Of a stretch of 64,000 nucleotides of DNA, positions 44,976 to 57,400 are shown piece after piece (position 1 is the first letter of the stretch; every line of letters begins with the position of its first letter). The notes under the pieces are model-generated. The model was not told where the DNA came from. It saw nothing but the letters and a program-made list of their open reading frames with translations, and did not search any database. This DNA is from Branchiostoma floridae. Lineage: Eukaryota > Chordata > Leptocardii > Amphioxiformes > Branchiostomatidae. The stretch spans positions 22,853,835-22,917,834 of the forward strand of contig NC_049982.1 in assembly GCF_000003815.2 (NCBI RefSeq). Direction: 5' to 3'. Position numbers and translations under genes: made by a program.

Positions 44976-47759
44976 TTAAGACTGACCCTGCCATGTTTGA
45001 CCATGATCATAACAACTGGCCATATCTGTAGATGTTGAATCCTTCTGAGGTTTTCCGACATCTGCATACATGGGATTTGGCTGTAAGGCAGCTAGCACTT
45101 CTTCATTTGATAGATTCCCAACTTTCAGAGATTGGGTGTAAGCCTCAGGCTGACCCTGCAACGTTTGATAATGACCAGTGGTCACTACTGTAGTTGCAGT
45201 GCTTGTGTAGGTTTCAGTGATATCTGTCTGATCGTGTTGGGTGTCCAAATCTTTATACTGGTGATCATGACCACTGGTCTTTGCAGCAGCTGAGGTATTT
45301 GTGTTGGATTTGCTGATGGCCTGATACTGGGCCACATCTCTGTAGTTGTACAGAGAATTAGGCTTTGATTTTGAGGCAGTTGGCCTTATGGTATCTGATG
45401 ACCGTGAAGTGCCTAAAGATTTGGCAATTTCATAACACTGACTAGTTACAGCAAGACGTGTAGTGTTTGTGTTTGTGTTGGAATGAGTCATGGCCAGAGA
45501 CTGGCCCTGCCCTGTCTGATTATGTTGGTTCATGTCTTCATACTGTTGATCATGTTCACTGGCCACCACAGCAGCCATCATGGTGTTGGTTTCAGTGATG
45601 GCCAGAGACTGGCCCTGCCCTGTCTGATTATGTTGGTCCATGTCTTCATACTGTTGATCATGGCCACTAGCCACCACAGCAGCCATCATGGTGTTGGTTT
45701 CAGTGATGGCCAGAGACTGGCCCTGCCCTGTCTGATTATGTTGGTCCATGTCTTCATACTGTTGATCATGGCCACTAGCCACCACAGCAGCCATCATGGT
45801 GTTTGTGTTGGATTCAGTGTTGACTTGATTATGGCTGCTGACCATTGCTATAGATGTTTGGTCCAAATTTGGCTGTGTCCCCACATTTGCATGCAAAGGA
45901 TTTGGCTGTATGGCAGATGGCATTTCGTTATGAGATAGATCTCCAACTTTCAGAGATTGGGCGTTAGCCTGAGACTGGCCCTGCCCTGTCTGATCATGAT
46001 GGCTGTCAATATCTTCATACTGGTGATCATGATCACTGGTCATTACCGAAGCTGCTGTGTCTGTGTTGCTACCAACAACATTGGGATTTCCTGAAGGAGG
46101 ATGGCTGGTCCTCCTCTTGTACCACAGTAAGTAAATGATGGTGCCAAGCAGGACAAGGCCAGTTACTGGACCACAGACAGAGCCGATGATAACAGGCAGC
46201 GGGAGACTGGGGGCAAACTCTTTGGACTCTCTGCTTCCTGGTTTGTCTGAAGTGATTGCAAGGGGTAAAGATGGAGTTGCTCTTGGTTTGCTTGCAGGAC
46301 CACCTACATGTATTGAGCCAGTATTGTGAGAGGTGACTGTACCATTGTAGCAGCTGTGAGAGGTTACTTTAATATCAACAGGCAGTGTTGATATGGTTGG
46401 GTCTTCACATATCATTTCTACCTCTGTAAGCTTCTGCCCCTGGAACTTGGTGGGATGGGCACATATTATCTGGTCTTTAAATGAAGGAAATGCTGTATTT
46501 TTTAGTAAGGGAGCCATCCTACAGTCACACTGCCAGGGGTTCCACTCAAGTTTTACTGCAAGACTACTAGATGGCATCAACCCATAAGCTAAAGGGGGAA
46601 TGACAGACATATTATTTGACCGAAGATCCAATTCTTTTAGTTTGTGCAAATTTGCAAATGCATCTGATTGAATTTTAGTTATCTGATTGGAGCACAGGTC
46701 CAAATTTTGTAGTTGGGACAAATTTGCAAAAGCACCAGACTGAATCATTATAATCGAGTTATTGTTCAGGTTCAACACTTTGACCTGACGTAGATTTTCA
46801 AATGCGCCAGACTGAATCGTTTTTATTCGATTGTTGTGCAGATGCAACTCTTTCAGGCGTGTTAGATTTGCGGATAGACCTGGCTGAACATTTGTTAACT
46901 GGTTAGACGACAGGTATAACTGTTGGAGCCAGGGTACATGTACAAATGCACCTTGTTGAATCGTTGTTATCTGGTTGTTGGACAGCCACAAACTGTTGAG
47001 CTGGGGAAGACTTGCTAATGTCAGGTACATAGGCTTCTCTGCAAATGTGCCAGAATCAATCACTGTTATCTGATTGAAGGACAGGTCCAAATGTCGGAGG
47101 ATGTGTAGACCTTCGAATGTACCTGACTGAATCTTTGATATCTGGTTGTATGAAAGGTGCAATTTTTGTAGTGTGTAAATTAATTTAAATGTACCAGGCT
47201 GAATCGTGGATATCTGGTTAGAGGACAAGTCTAACTGTCGTAGTAGGTGGATATGTGTGATTGTTTTAGGCTCAATAATTTTTATCTGGTTGTTGGACAG
47301 GGTCAACTGTTTCAGCTCAAGTAGACCAGCTGGAAATGCATGCTGATAAATCTTTGCTATCCTATTGTAGGACAGCGACAACTTTCTAAGCTGGGATAAC
47401 TTTGCAAATGCATCAGCCTGAATTGTAGTTATCTGATTGTTTGACAGGTCCAATGATTTTAGCTGGGGGAGATTTGCAAATGCAAAAGACGGAATAGAAG
47501 TTATCTGGTTATTGGAAATGTCCAATTCTTGTAGCCGGGAGAGGTTCACAAACGCACTAGACTGAATACTAGTTATCATGTTACTTGTTAAATTTAACTG
47601 TTTGATGGTTGTTGGGAGGTTATGAGGGATGCTGGGGAGGCGGAGATTGGAGCATCTGCAGGGTGATGACAGCTGACAGCTGCAGCCAGCTTCTGGGATG
47701 TTTGGCTTCTTCAGGATGATGAGAAGGAACATCAGCAGGTGTCGCATTTTTCTTCCCAT
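44976..47759 (-). CDS. Leucine-rich-repeat transmembrane receptor with tyrosine-motif tail
   Basis: A single coding exon of 927 residues; start at ATG 47759 (or the ATG at 47747). An acceptor-like TTCTGTTTAG just upstream implies a separate 5'-UTR exon. Order: signal peptide (RHLLMFLLIILKK, about residues 6-18); Cys-rich N-cap (CSC...PCRC); about 14 LRRs of 24 residues with LxxLxLxxNQI; Cys-rich C-cap starting NPWQCDC (about 400-453); Ser/Thr/Pro-rich stalk; membrane helix at about 522-544 followed by YKRR; a tail of about 380 residues. The tail has repeated HDQQYEDMDQHNQTGQGQS units: YEDM (three) matches the YxxM site for PI3-kinase SH2 domains, and YEDI, YKDL and YADV occur too. This suggests a phosphotyrosine-signalling or adhesion/innate-immune-type receptor; ligand unknown. 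No TIR, Ig or kinase domain. The tail ends at a stop inside the repeat series. Confidence 0.9.
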   Translation of the reverse strand: MGRKMRHLLMFLLIILKKPNIPEAGCSCQLSSPCRCSNLRLPSIPHNLPTTIKQLNLTSNMITSIQSSAFVNLSRLQELDISNNQITSIPSFAFANLPQLKSLDLSNNQITTIQADAFAKLSQLRKLSLSYNRIAKIYQHAFPAGLLELKQLTLSNNQIKIIEPKTITHIHLLRQLDLSSNQISTIQPGTFKLIYTLQKLHLSYNQISKIQSGTFEGLHILRHLDLSFNQITVIDSGTFAEKPMYLTLASLPQLNSLWLSNNQITTIQQGAFVHVPWLQQLYLSSNQLTNVQPGLSANLTRLKELHLHNNRIKTIQSGAFENLRQVKVLNLNNNSIIMIQSGAFANLSQLQNLDLCSNQITKIQSDAFANLHKLKELDLRSNNMSVIPPLAYGLMPSSSLAVKLEWNPWQCDCRMAPLLKNTAFPSFKDQIICAHPTKFQGQKLTEVEMICEDPTISTLPVDIKVTSHSCYNGTVTSHNTGSIHVGGPASKPRATPSLPLAITSDKPGSRESKEFAPSLPLPVIIGSVCGPVTGLVLLGTIIYLLWYKRRTSHPPSGNPNVVGSNTDTAASVMTSDHDHQYEDIDSHHDQTGQGQSQANAQSLKVGDLSHNEMPSAIQPNPLHANVGTQPNLDQTSIAMVSSHNQVNTESNTNTMMAAVVASGHDQQYEDMDQHNQTGQGQSLAITETNTMMAAVVASGHDQQYEDMDQHNQTGQGQSLAITETNTMMAAVVASEHDQQYEDMNQHNQTGQGQSLAMTHSNTNTNTTRLAVTSQCYEIAKSLGTSRSSDTIRPTASKSKPNSLYNYRDVAQYQAISKSNTNTSAAAKTSGHDHQYKDLDTQHDQTDITETYTSTATTVVTTGHYQTLQGQPEAYTQSLKVGNLSNEEVLAALQPNPMYADVGKPQKDSTSTDMASCYDHGQTWQGQS
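45493..45816 (-). repeat. Three 108-bp tandem units encoding the YEDM tail repeats
   Basis: Three near-identical units of 108 bp (36 codons), starting at 45493, 45601 and 45709. Each encodes one YEDM motif (the third, by protein order, reads YEDMN). Identity at silent positions points to recent duplication or homogenisation. More diverged relatives of the unit lie on both sides in the same reading frame. Confidence 0.9.
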
Positions 47760-48565
47760 GGTGCACCGGTGTCCTGTCAACTAAACAGAACAGGAAGCTC
47801 CTCTGTAAGGTCATACCAACTCTTATGTGTTGGATCTTGTATTGTTGAAAAAATTATTCTTAGCTGAGTTGAGTTACAATGGGAATTAACAAATGAGTTA
47901 CAAGGGGAATATCTTGGTTCGAACAAGAAAGAAAATCCATTCAGATTCGAACTGTGCTCCTAGCTAGCACTTTTAAGTATCTTTCTTTTTTTAATCTTGC
48001 TGAAATTATTACTTTAAAATGTCGACAGTAAACTAATGAAGTAGATTAGTATGGCCTCAAAATCTGAGATTTTGGAACAGTTCTATGCATTCTGTTTGGT
48101 TTTCTTCCCATGTTTGCTGCGCCTGTGGGATACGTGATTCGGTAGTTGTTCCTTTGTAGTGTATAAAACTGTATTGAATTACTGTGGTGTTAGTGATATC
48201 TAGATGTTGATTGTCTGAAGCTGGCTATTTGAATATTCACATCAATGTTTTTGTTAACATTTGTATGCCTTTGTTGCACTATTGAAGATAAGAAGCAATT
48301 TAAGGACGGATAGCAAAAGGACAGAAAACGTAACACCTCTCTTGAAATGTTTTTCTACCGATTCATTTTAGGACTGTTTTCCATATTCAACCTTGTGTAA
48401 ATAATGCAATCACGAAAATTACAAATAAACTGTGATAGTTGCTATAAGTTCGTTGAAGAGGTTTATCACATTAAGATATTGAATTGCTACAATTTCATTG
48501 TCAGAAGCACTCTCAGAGGAAACATAATAAATACAACAGGTAAGGTCTAAAACATTGTAACTAGG

Positions 48566-48977
48566 AGTGGGTACCGGGCGGTACAGAAAATTCAGGCCCA
48601 GGTCCAGAGGATCAGGTCCAGGTTCAGGCCCGGACCTGCTTCAGTATGTGAAGAAGTGTGAATTGACGGTACTCCCAACAAAAATAGTATGGTCCATTTC
48701 ACTACAAAGAAATCTGTTTTATGGAGTATTCGACTCACACTGGTGTTCCAAAATCCTACAAGGCTAACTGCATCTGTACGATTGACTGTAAAACTTTAGA
48801 TAACTTTAAACTTTACTCTACTTTGCTCTTGTTATTTCTTCGACTGGTAAGCGCCAAAACGTGTGAATGCCTGATCGAGTAATCTGTTCATTTTCTAGTA
48901 GGTCCAACATCCGGTCTACCTAGTTTTTTCAGGTCCGTTTTTTCCGGACTGGTCCAATAAGTACCGGTACTCACCAA
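48566..48977. mobile_element. Element with GTGGGTACCGG / CCGGTACTCACC ends
   Basis: Left end GTGGGTACCGGGCGGTAC, right end AGTACCGGTACTCACC, imperfect inverted repeats; Gly/Pro-like AGGTCCAGG repeats inside the left end. The right half is homologous to 20290-20457, showing a dispersed family. Confidence 0.55.
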
Positions 48978-51059
48978 TAATTCATAAAGACTGTGGACTG
49001 GCAATGTGGCCTTCTCAAGCTGAATTTTCTGGTTCTGGTAGACTTTGTCCTAGGAGTACGACTTCACTAAGTAAAAGCCGCAGCAGCTCTTCTATTTCCC
49101 TCATCGAAACTAACCCAATCCCAAAGCAGATGTAGGTGTAGAATATTGTCAAACGTTTTCTGACGGTTGGGCTTCTCTAACAGTTATCTACCCTTCTTAA
49201 TACTAATAAACGTCATAATCTTCGACCGCTTCGATCTGCTTGGAGAATTCAGTCTTGATGGTGGTATAACAAACTGTCTATACGATATGTTTGTTGTACC
49301 GATATATACTTACCTTTTACTGATTATCCGCTGTCACAAACATAACGTTACCTTTCAATCCAGTCAGAATAGCTTCGGTTGGCACTTTTTTTCTGTACAG
49401 GAACTCGTGTAGAATGCCTCCGGGACAGATCGCAGTTCTGTAGAGTGCGTCCTTCTGTAATCCGTAATGCCGTGTGACAAACAACCTAAGGTTGCTCTTA
49501 CATACACATGTTGTTGATTGTCTGAAGCCGGCTATTTGAATAACAAGTCAACATTTATATAATGTGATATCATGATGAAAATGATGAATATGATGCAGGT
49601 CTTGAAATACACTTGTCAGATGTCTAACTTCTTTATACCCGCATAAAACAATATTAACTGCAAACCTGCACCAGGAAACTTTTTACCTACATCGTTCTAT
49701 AGGAAAAGCAGTAACTTTGTTATAATGTTACCTACACCAGTGTGGGGTGCCAGATATGCAGAAAAAAGTACAAATGTATTTCGATCCCTGTAATGTCTAT
49801 TGTTATGCAGTGTTGCGAACTGTTTCATGTCTTGTAGCCTTCAGCTTTATGTTCAATCAGGTAAATCTGCATTTTCTTCGACCCTCACCTCCTCCTGACT
49901 ACAAATAGATAGCCATAGATCATGGAAGGTTCTAGCCCGAAGACGGACATTAAGCATGTTTCGTATTCTGAACCTGGATTGGGCAACAATGTATTAGGTC
50001 TTCAGTAAAACACACTACTTTTGCAAGTTTTGGCTACATTATTTGGAATTGGATTCATTTGTCTGGTGTATGCCCCATTTGAAACTACATGCCATACACT
50101 CACGTATTCATTGAGTGTTTTCGTATCATTGTCCATATCAAAGATGCAGACAGGTGCAGTCCTTCATGTACTTCTAGCTTTTTTATCTGCAGCATGGTGT
50201 GTGTCCTTGAATACCACTGCTCAAGGCTAGAAGATTCACGTATGAACCATTTTTCAAAACTAGAAGATTCACCTATAACGTTAAGCCACATGTCACGGCT
50301 AGAAGATTCGCTAATAAGCCATTTAGGACTATTCCACTATAAGACATTCTGCAAATAAATCTTGGTTATAAGCCACTGCAATTACATGTAGACATGTCCT
50401 TGCCCTTTAAGTGATACCTGTGGGACAAAGAAATTTTATAGCTGAAGCGATAATCTAAGATCCACCTTGAGGGTAAGCTCATGGGACACGAAGTTACTTT
50501 CTTTGCGACAATCTCTACTGAAGACTACATAATAACTCACCAAGGGAATCCGAGACATTTATAATACTTGGAAATCAAAAGGTGCTGATATATTATAGGC
50601 TGTAATGAATGGTCAAGAGAGAAAATATCACAAAAATAGTAAAGGCTGAATAATGTGTCGAAACGGTTCTCCTTCATATATTGCAACATATATAGTCTGA
50701 TTGTGCCATTGACACAGTTTTGAAAGATGTATGTACGGGGTAAGAAGCCAACAACTGTAAAAACAGACCATACCAGCACAAAGTAGCTGCAAATTTATGC
50801 GCAAATGCAAAGAATAAGCTTTTAATGCAACACAGACATTTACTCTCAGAATATTTCAAACCATAAAATAATCCGAGAACAGAACTTTGAATATAGACTC
50901 CTTATTCACATAGGAGCTGTTGGACACCGCCATGAATACTTACAGCATGTTGATAAGTTAACGGTTTTTTCATTGATTTTGATTTTGATTTTGATTTGGC
51001 AGTACCAAGTGCTGCCTGTTTATTGTCAAGATTGATTTTGTTTTTTGTTTGTTTTGCAT

Positions 51060-51400
51060 GACCAGTATACCACACACGCGTAACAAACCAGTTTTCTACA
51101 GGAGGTACAAGTTGCGGAAGACAGGACTTAATCCTGACTCACACCGGAAAGTGTGGTACCGGTGGGATCTTTAACGTGCTTGGGGCATGTCTCTCCTCAA
51201 AGATGGGACCTCCGGGTTTACATCCCATCCAAGTGGACGTTTCTAAGCATAGCTAGGGATTCATTTTCTTTTTGACCTGAATCGGGTGGGGAAGTCGGGT
51301 GTAAAGTGCCTTTCCCAAGGGCGCAAAATGGCACTTGCTAGGAATTCAAACACGAACATTTTGACTCTACAACTAAGTTAAGGCCATCTTGCCAGGTTTG
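51060..51400 (-). repeat. Composite SINE-like element (minus)
   Basis: Read on the minus strand: TTTGAATTCCTAGCAAGTGCC (B-box-like region) followed by GCGCCCTTGGGAAAGGCAC, the same body as in the element at 37605-37760. It adjoins a GC-richer segment with GGTACCGGTGGGATC (51161 on). Boundaries are approximate. Confidence 0.45.
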
Positions 51401-54400
51401 CAATTGTTCTGTAGAGTTAGTGCTGACTGAAATAGCCACACAACAATCTACGCATCACGTATCCTCTTGGAGATTCCCTTTCCGAAAAGCTGTCTGGAAG
51501 CCCAGTTTCAATGTTGAGTGTGAGCCAAACAGCAGCCGAAGCTGAGTGACCACATGGGAATTAAAAAAAACGTTACCCTTACGTAATCGACAGAATGCCT
51601 CTTACCACATTTCTAACAACACCATCTGATCTTGCAGTAGCCTCTGAAGCTCCAGAGGGTGAAAGATTGATGGCATGGCTAGCATCTATTTCATGTCAAT
51701 GCCTTCACTTCAAAGAGGCATCAACGAATAAGATCCGCAATTCTCCCCCTAGTCCCAACTTCAGGGAGTTTGACGCCTTGGTATGTTGAGATTGATGAAA
51801 GTGTTTATGGTCGAAGGTGACGATTACCCTCCTAGTGGATATCAAATTTTATGGATGACATCCTCTGCAAAAGACGGCAAAAATTGTGAGATAGGGCGAA
51901 AAAAACAAGATGGCTAAATTAGACGTACGCACTAAACGTAAAAAAAAAAGAATATGAAGCGACGAAACATGGTATCACAGCCTACAAGGCATTCATTTCT
52001 GTATTCAAGACTTGTACTAGTGTTGTAAAGGTGGCAATAGTGTGGTAGACTGTTATCACCAACAAAGTTGTAAACACACTCATGGCTTCAATATTGGGGC
52101 CACTTTTACAATTATCTAACTAAGTTTTTAGTTTCACTTCACCACAGTCATGGCTACTTGGCTAGTGTCACTTCTACAAGTACAATGCAATTTTGGTACT
52201 TTCTCGCCATGTTGACCATCTCCGAAGAAAAAAGATCTTGTTTTTTTTCTGAAATCAGGCGAAAATCAGTGCGCGTGTTGATGTAATCCATAAAATGTAC
52301 TTGCCGTGGCCTTACTGAAGCTGCGACACGTCAGCGGCGTCGCTGCGTCTGAGAGATTTGACAGAACGCTCAATGAATTTCATCGATACAAAGCGCTTGT
52401 TTTTTTCTAATCTCTTCAGTCATACTTTTCAGTCGTATAGTTTGCATGATATTCCCATTATAAAGTCAATGGTAATACCGAATTTAGACCGTAGTGACGC
52501 CACCAACGCGTCGCTGCTTGAGTGAGATACCCACTTCTGGTAGCCAGTTTGATAAAGTTAGACTCGCACCGCGCATAAAGACATTTCTAGCTATAGTATA
52601 GTCTTGTCTGACAAAACTGCGAGAGAAATACACCACGGAACACATCATAACACATTGCGTATCAATAGATGATATCTCATGCTGTGTACTTTAACTGTAT
52701 AAATGTTAGTATCTGAACATCTACGTAAAGTAGGCGTTAGATGCTATCACACAGTGAGTCATTGCACTCGTAGAAGGACGTGATAATCAATCATAGAGAG
52801 ACTTACGTAAACTGATGTCAAATGTCCTGATTTTGCCAGCATGAGGGCAAGGTAAAATGCGTTCCATTAGGATTATTCCAGACATGATGAATCATGACAA
52901 TCCGATTCGCTTTGCCCCTGGGTGGTACACCCTGAGGAATAAGCCCCATATACAGCAGGTGCTAATGCCTTACAGTCACCACTGGCAGGTCAAGGGTGTT
53001 CATGGTTCCCACTGCCTGTCTCGTCAACAGTACGATGTGAGGGACGAAATCAATCTTCAGTACGATCGCTTTGAAGTTTTCAGTCATATTTCCACACTGG
53101 AAATTTCGCGTTGAGTTATAATGGAACAGAATTCATCAACCATTAAATCACAGAACCCACTAATCATTAAAAACTTAGGAATTTGGCATTAGCCACTCCC
53201 TCTAAGGAAGAAGTCAATCCCCAGTAATTCTGTAGAAACGTTAGAAAGATGTATGGATTATACACTTGTTCTCATGTCTGTGGCCTTGCCTGAGTTTGCA
53301 AATAATGTTATCCTAATAGTATGATAGACCATCAAGATCCTTAAATCCTTCCTTTACTTTCTGTTTGCACTTTGGTTAGATCATTTTCAACTCTGTTACA
53401 TTGAGTTTAAGATGTACGTTATGTTGTTATCGTAAAATTCATCTACGTGCGTTACATCAGTCGGTGTGCTTGGCTGGCTGTGAATGTTTGTCAAAGCTTT
53501 GTTCTTAATGTCTATACATCAAAGCTCTCTCAAATATATCTATACATCAAAGCATTCTCTTCACGTTATAAATCCAATGATAGGCGCCTACCAGTCGTGA
53601 AAAACAGCATAATCGGGATTGCCACCATCGCTCTGGTATTGACCAGAGAAGCCCATAATGCCTGAATGGAGTCGGTAAGAGGTAGGTAGGTATAGCACAA
53701 TCCCCTGTACTCCCCCTGTATTACCCTCCACGTTAATACTAATGATAACCACTTCATTGCAAATCCATTTTCGAGGGCTACGTGCAGAAGAGAACGAAAT
53801 AACTGAAGTTATATACAACGTAAGTGGTAGATAGCATAAATCAATCAATCCATTACCCGTAGGGGTCAACTGCTGATGTTTGACAACTGTAGACACGCGT
53901 CTCAAAGACGTAAAGAATGAATAGAATACATAACAAAGTAAAATGTGAAACAAAATTCATTCTGAATCTATTTTCATGGAGAAAGTAAATCATTCAATCA
54001 TCCGAGGGAATCTACGAGTCAACTGTTTGCATGGTGCCTGTAAAAACAATGCGTAATTGATTAAAAACTAAAATGACATCTATTCTAAACTACCATTGCT
54101 TTCCCGTACAGTATATCTACATGTTGTCGCGTCAAAGGGTACTTTTTTTGGTATGTGTCTTTTTCAATTTCAAACGTATGAGCAATTTTCTTATTTCACA
54201 TGAAATTGATATTAACTCAAAATCTGTGTGATGTAGACATATCGATTTGAAGATGTGTTTGCCAGTGACTTGTACTATGTTAGCTGTGTATGCAATTCTC
54301 AGGTAGATTGCTTTACTGTGTTAATACGTTAATATGAAATTACCAGTATTGACATACACTGTTGCTAAGGGAGCTCGGGAGATCTAAGTATACATGTCTG

Positions 54401-57400
54401 TGATTCTCTTCCTATAGATTTCAAGACGATTCTTCCTGACAGTGTGTTTGCCCTGGGAGCTTCATTAACACTCCCACAGGTTGCGTTGCTGGAATACTTC
54501 CCAGAAAATGTTCAAATGACGCCATGTTTTCAAGGCAAACGACGGGATTTTCAGGTCGCTCTTGGTGTACGAGTCCATTCATTTTCTCCAGTTTGATAGT
54601 GTGCCAAGTCGTTTTGACAGCATATATCCAAAGAACGGGTCCTGAACTTCGATAGGGACACGTTTGTCTATTTGGCAATCATTACACTGGAGCCAAGAAC
54701 TCTCCCTGCTATCAGCACGTTATCCCGATGAGACGTTTATCGTGCTTCGTACAAAACAACATTGGTTCCAACAGCGAATAGTTGTGTAAGAGGTGGTTAC
54801 AATGCAGCCTTCTTCGCAGACTTTTGTAGCTAGCAGCGATGACTGTAGGATTTTATTTTCTGGGATAAAGCTGATTCGCGATTTTCACCAAGGAAAGGGC
54901 TTAAGTTCTCTAATCCCGGGAGAGGGAGTTTACGCGCTGGCTATCTGCGCATCCCCTAACAAAACGCTGCTAGAATTCTGCTAAGGATCTAGCTACAATG
55001 CGCGTATATTACCTCCATGGAAAATGTAGTTTTTGGTATGCATGTTTGTATGTTTATGTTTCGGTAGTGGTAACTTAAGAACATGTGGATGCATTGTAAT
55101 GGTATTTGGTATGTGTGTATATGTCGTGAACACAAAGGTCAATGTTTATTTGGGGATCTCCGTTGGCTGACCTTGGAACTGCAGCAAAACATCCGTTTTC
55201 TTGTACCCTTTGTCCTTGAAACGATTTTAAAGGGTGACAAAATTTAATAAAATTACAAATCGTCCATATTGTTCATCTTCAGGATTGTGGAAAAGTCGTT
55301 GACATAGAGGCATTTGCCAAGAAGAATATGTATTCGGGTCTGTGTGAGTATAGTTTGTCTTGTTTATTAGTAAACATAATAACTCGAGAAACTGTAGATG
55401 GAACTGTTTACATTTGGTGTATAGGTAGGTGTTTATAAAATGAAGAAATGGTCAGCTTATTAACCCTCTGGCGGTTTTCACGATACTGCAGCAGAACCTA
55501 TGGTTTTACAACTCTTGTTCTGGACAAGCTATGGTTAGGATACTTGGATGGTAGATAGCTCTTGATAGCGGCAGGTTATAGGAAACCACAAACAAGAACG
55601 AATGACGCATATTTGCATAAATACCACCTGCTGGTCACAAATCTGCATCGTAGCAATGAGGAGACATAGATGCTGATTGCCTCTTAAATCATATATTAAT
55701 ATGGATGTTAGTCATTGCGAGTGCCTCTGGCATTTTACAGTAATTGGCAATGTATTCTATTTTCGTCTGATACTGAACCGTCACTTTTATTTTCTAAAAA
55801 TACAGCAGACTGAGCTGGGCACTGGGCAGAAACTTATGTGATATTGTCTTTCGTTACTATTCCGTACACATGTGCATCTCAGTAACGTTATTGCTTATTT
55901 CACACCCGTTGGATGATGTGTATGATGGCGTATGATATCACATAGCTGAAAAGAAATAGCATTGCTACCGTGACCGACAGCAACAAGTGTTTTTCGAAGA
56001 CATATCGGGGGGGGGGGGTCTCTGGTATTTTTTTGTTTCTTTTGTAAATGACCTAACCCTTGACCTGGGGTGGTACATTGATATGTTGGAAAAAAAGAAC
56101 AGCGAAAAAAATAGGTTCTTCTCGGCACTAAAAAAAAAGAGGAAGAACAGGTAATAGCGTCGAAAAATGAAAATGGAATTCAAAAGAAATAAGCCAAAAA
56201 ATATGACCAAAAAACACAATATAACTACAACACACTTGTTGCTGTTGGCCACGGTACATTTAGCTCTCACGTTGTTTTTTTCAAGAGTCATTTTTTATTC
56301 ACATGTTAAGACAATCACACTCAAGTTAACAGAACTTAGATATTAAGGACACCACCCAACACAGACAGACTAGTCCGTAGCAGACTAATACGTAAGCACG
56401 AAATAAGCATAAATGAATACGAAGTGGTGCCAAGATATAATAAACTCATGGAAAAACAAATGAAACAATATGAAAAGTTTCGTATTTCTTTTGATATCAT
56501 GATGTTCTTTCATAAGATTTTGCACTCCAGTACCTAAAATAAAGGAGCTCCTTGATAGCTTTGTAACTCAAGCAAGAAAGAAACTGCAAGCTTGGAAGGA
56601 TTCTCATATACCAGCTTCATCCTCTACTTCGCTGTGTGAAATAGGGAAGGAATTAGGGCCAGGAATAGGTCAAGGATTTTTATCAATTTCATTCATATGC
56701 GTTTCAATAGCTGACATTCAGGCTCTACAAGCTAAAGAAAAAGGGGAGACATTGTAAAAAAAAGTCGGAAACTAAATCTGCATTGTTCACTTAATTTCAC
56801 GGCGATTTCTAGCAAATAGAAGCAAGGCCTTGAGGGAGATATGTGCAGCTAATAGAGAAGTAATAAAGTTCGTTTTTCAGTATTACAAAACATTACAGTG
56901 CAGCGCTATTGTAACACACCATATCATATCAATCCCGCGGAAAATCATATAAAGTCATGATACATGAGTGTCCTCTATTGTTTCCATTTACTCAGTAGTG
57001 TCCTGATGCATGTATTTCATTTTTCAAATTGTTAAACTGTATTCGTTGAATCACTTCGAAAAAAAAAACAAGAAGAAAGAAATGGAATCCCTGCCTATGG
57101 ACCTTTTTTCAGGCTCGCATTAGGAAACAAGGCACTAATTTTTCTAGGCCTAACCAAGGACGGCCTTGGCGTAAACACTTCTTTAGGGTCCAATGCGCAA
57201 TGACAAGGCCGGCTGACGATAATTGTAAAGACGTGTGCAAAGAAATAAAAGGACATGGGTCAATCAATGCATATACAGTAAACAAAAATAAACTGAAAAA
57301 AGATCTTCACCATGCAAAGTTAGCAGGTTGCAATATTCACTAGGCATGAAATCAACCTAGATCAACCGAGCCTCCTTTGTTGATTTACCGATTGCCTAGT

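Noticed and set aside
45483-45938. Plus-strand open frame of 151 codons with repeats (HHSSHHGV)
   Set aside because: It is the complement of the LRR receptor tail repeats; the minus frame has the meaningful protein.
53588-53953. Minus-strand open frame of 121 codons in the intergenic region
   Set aside because: No recognisable domain, no splice or neighbour support, composition like the non-coding surroundings.
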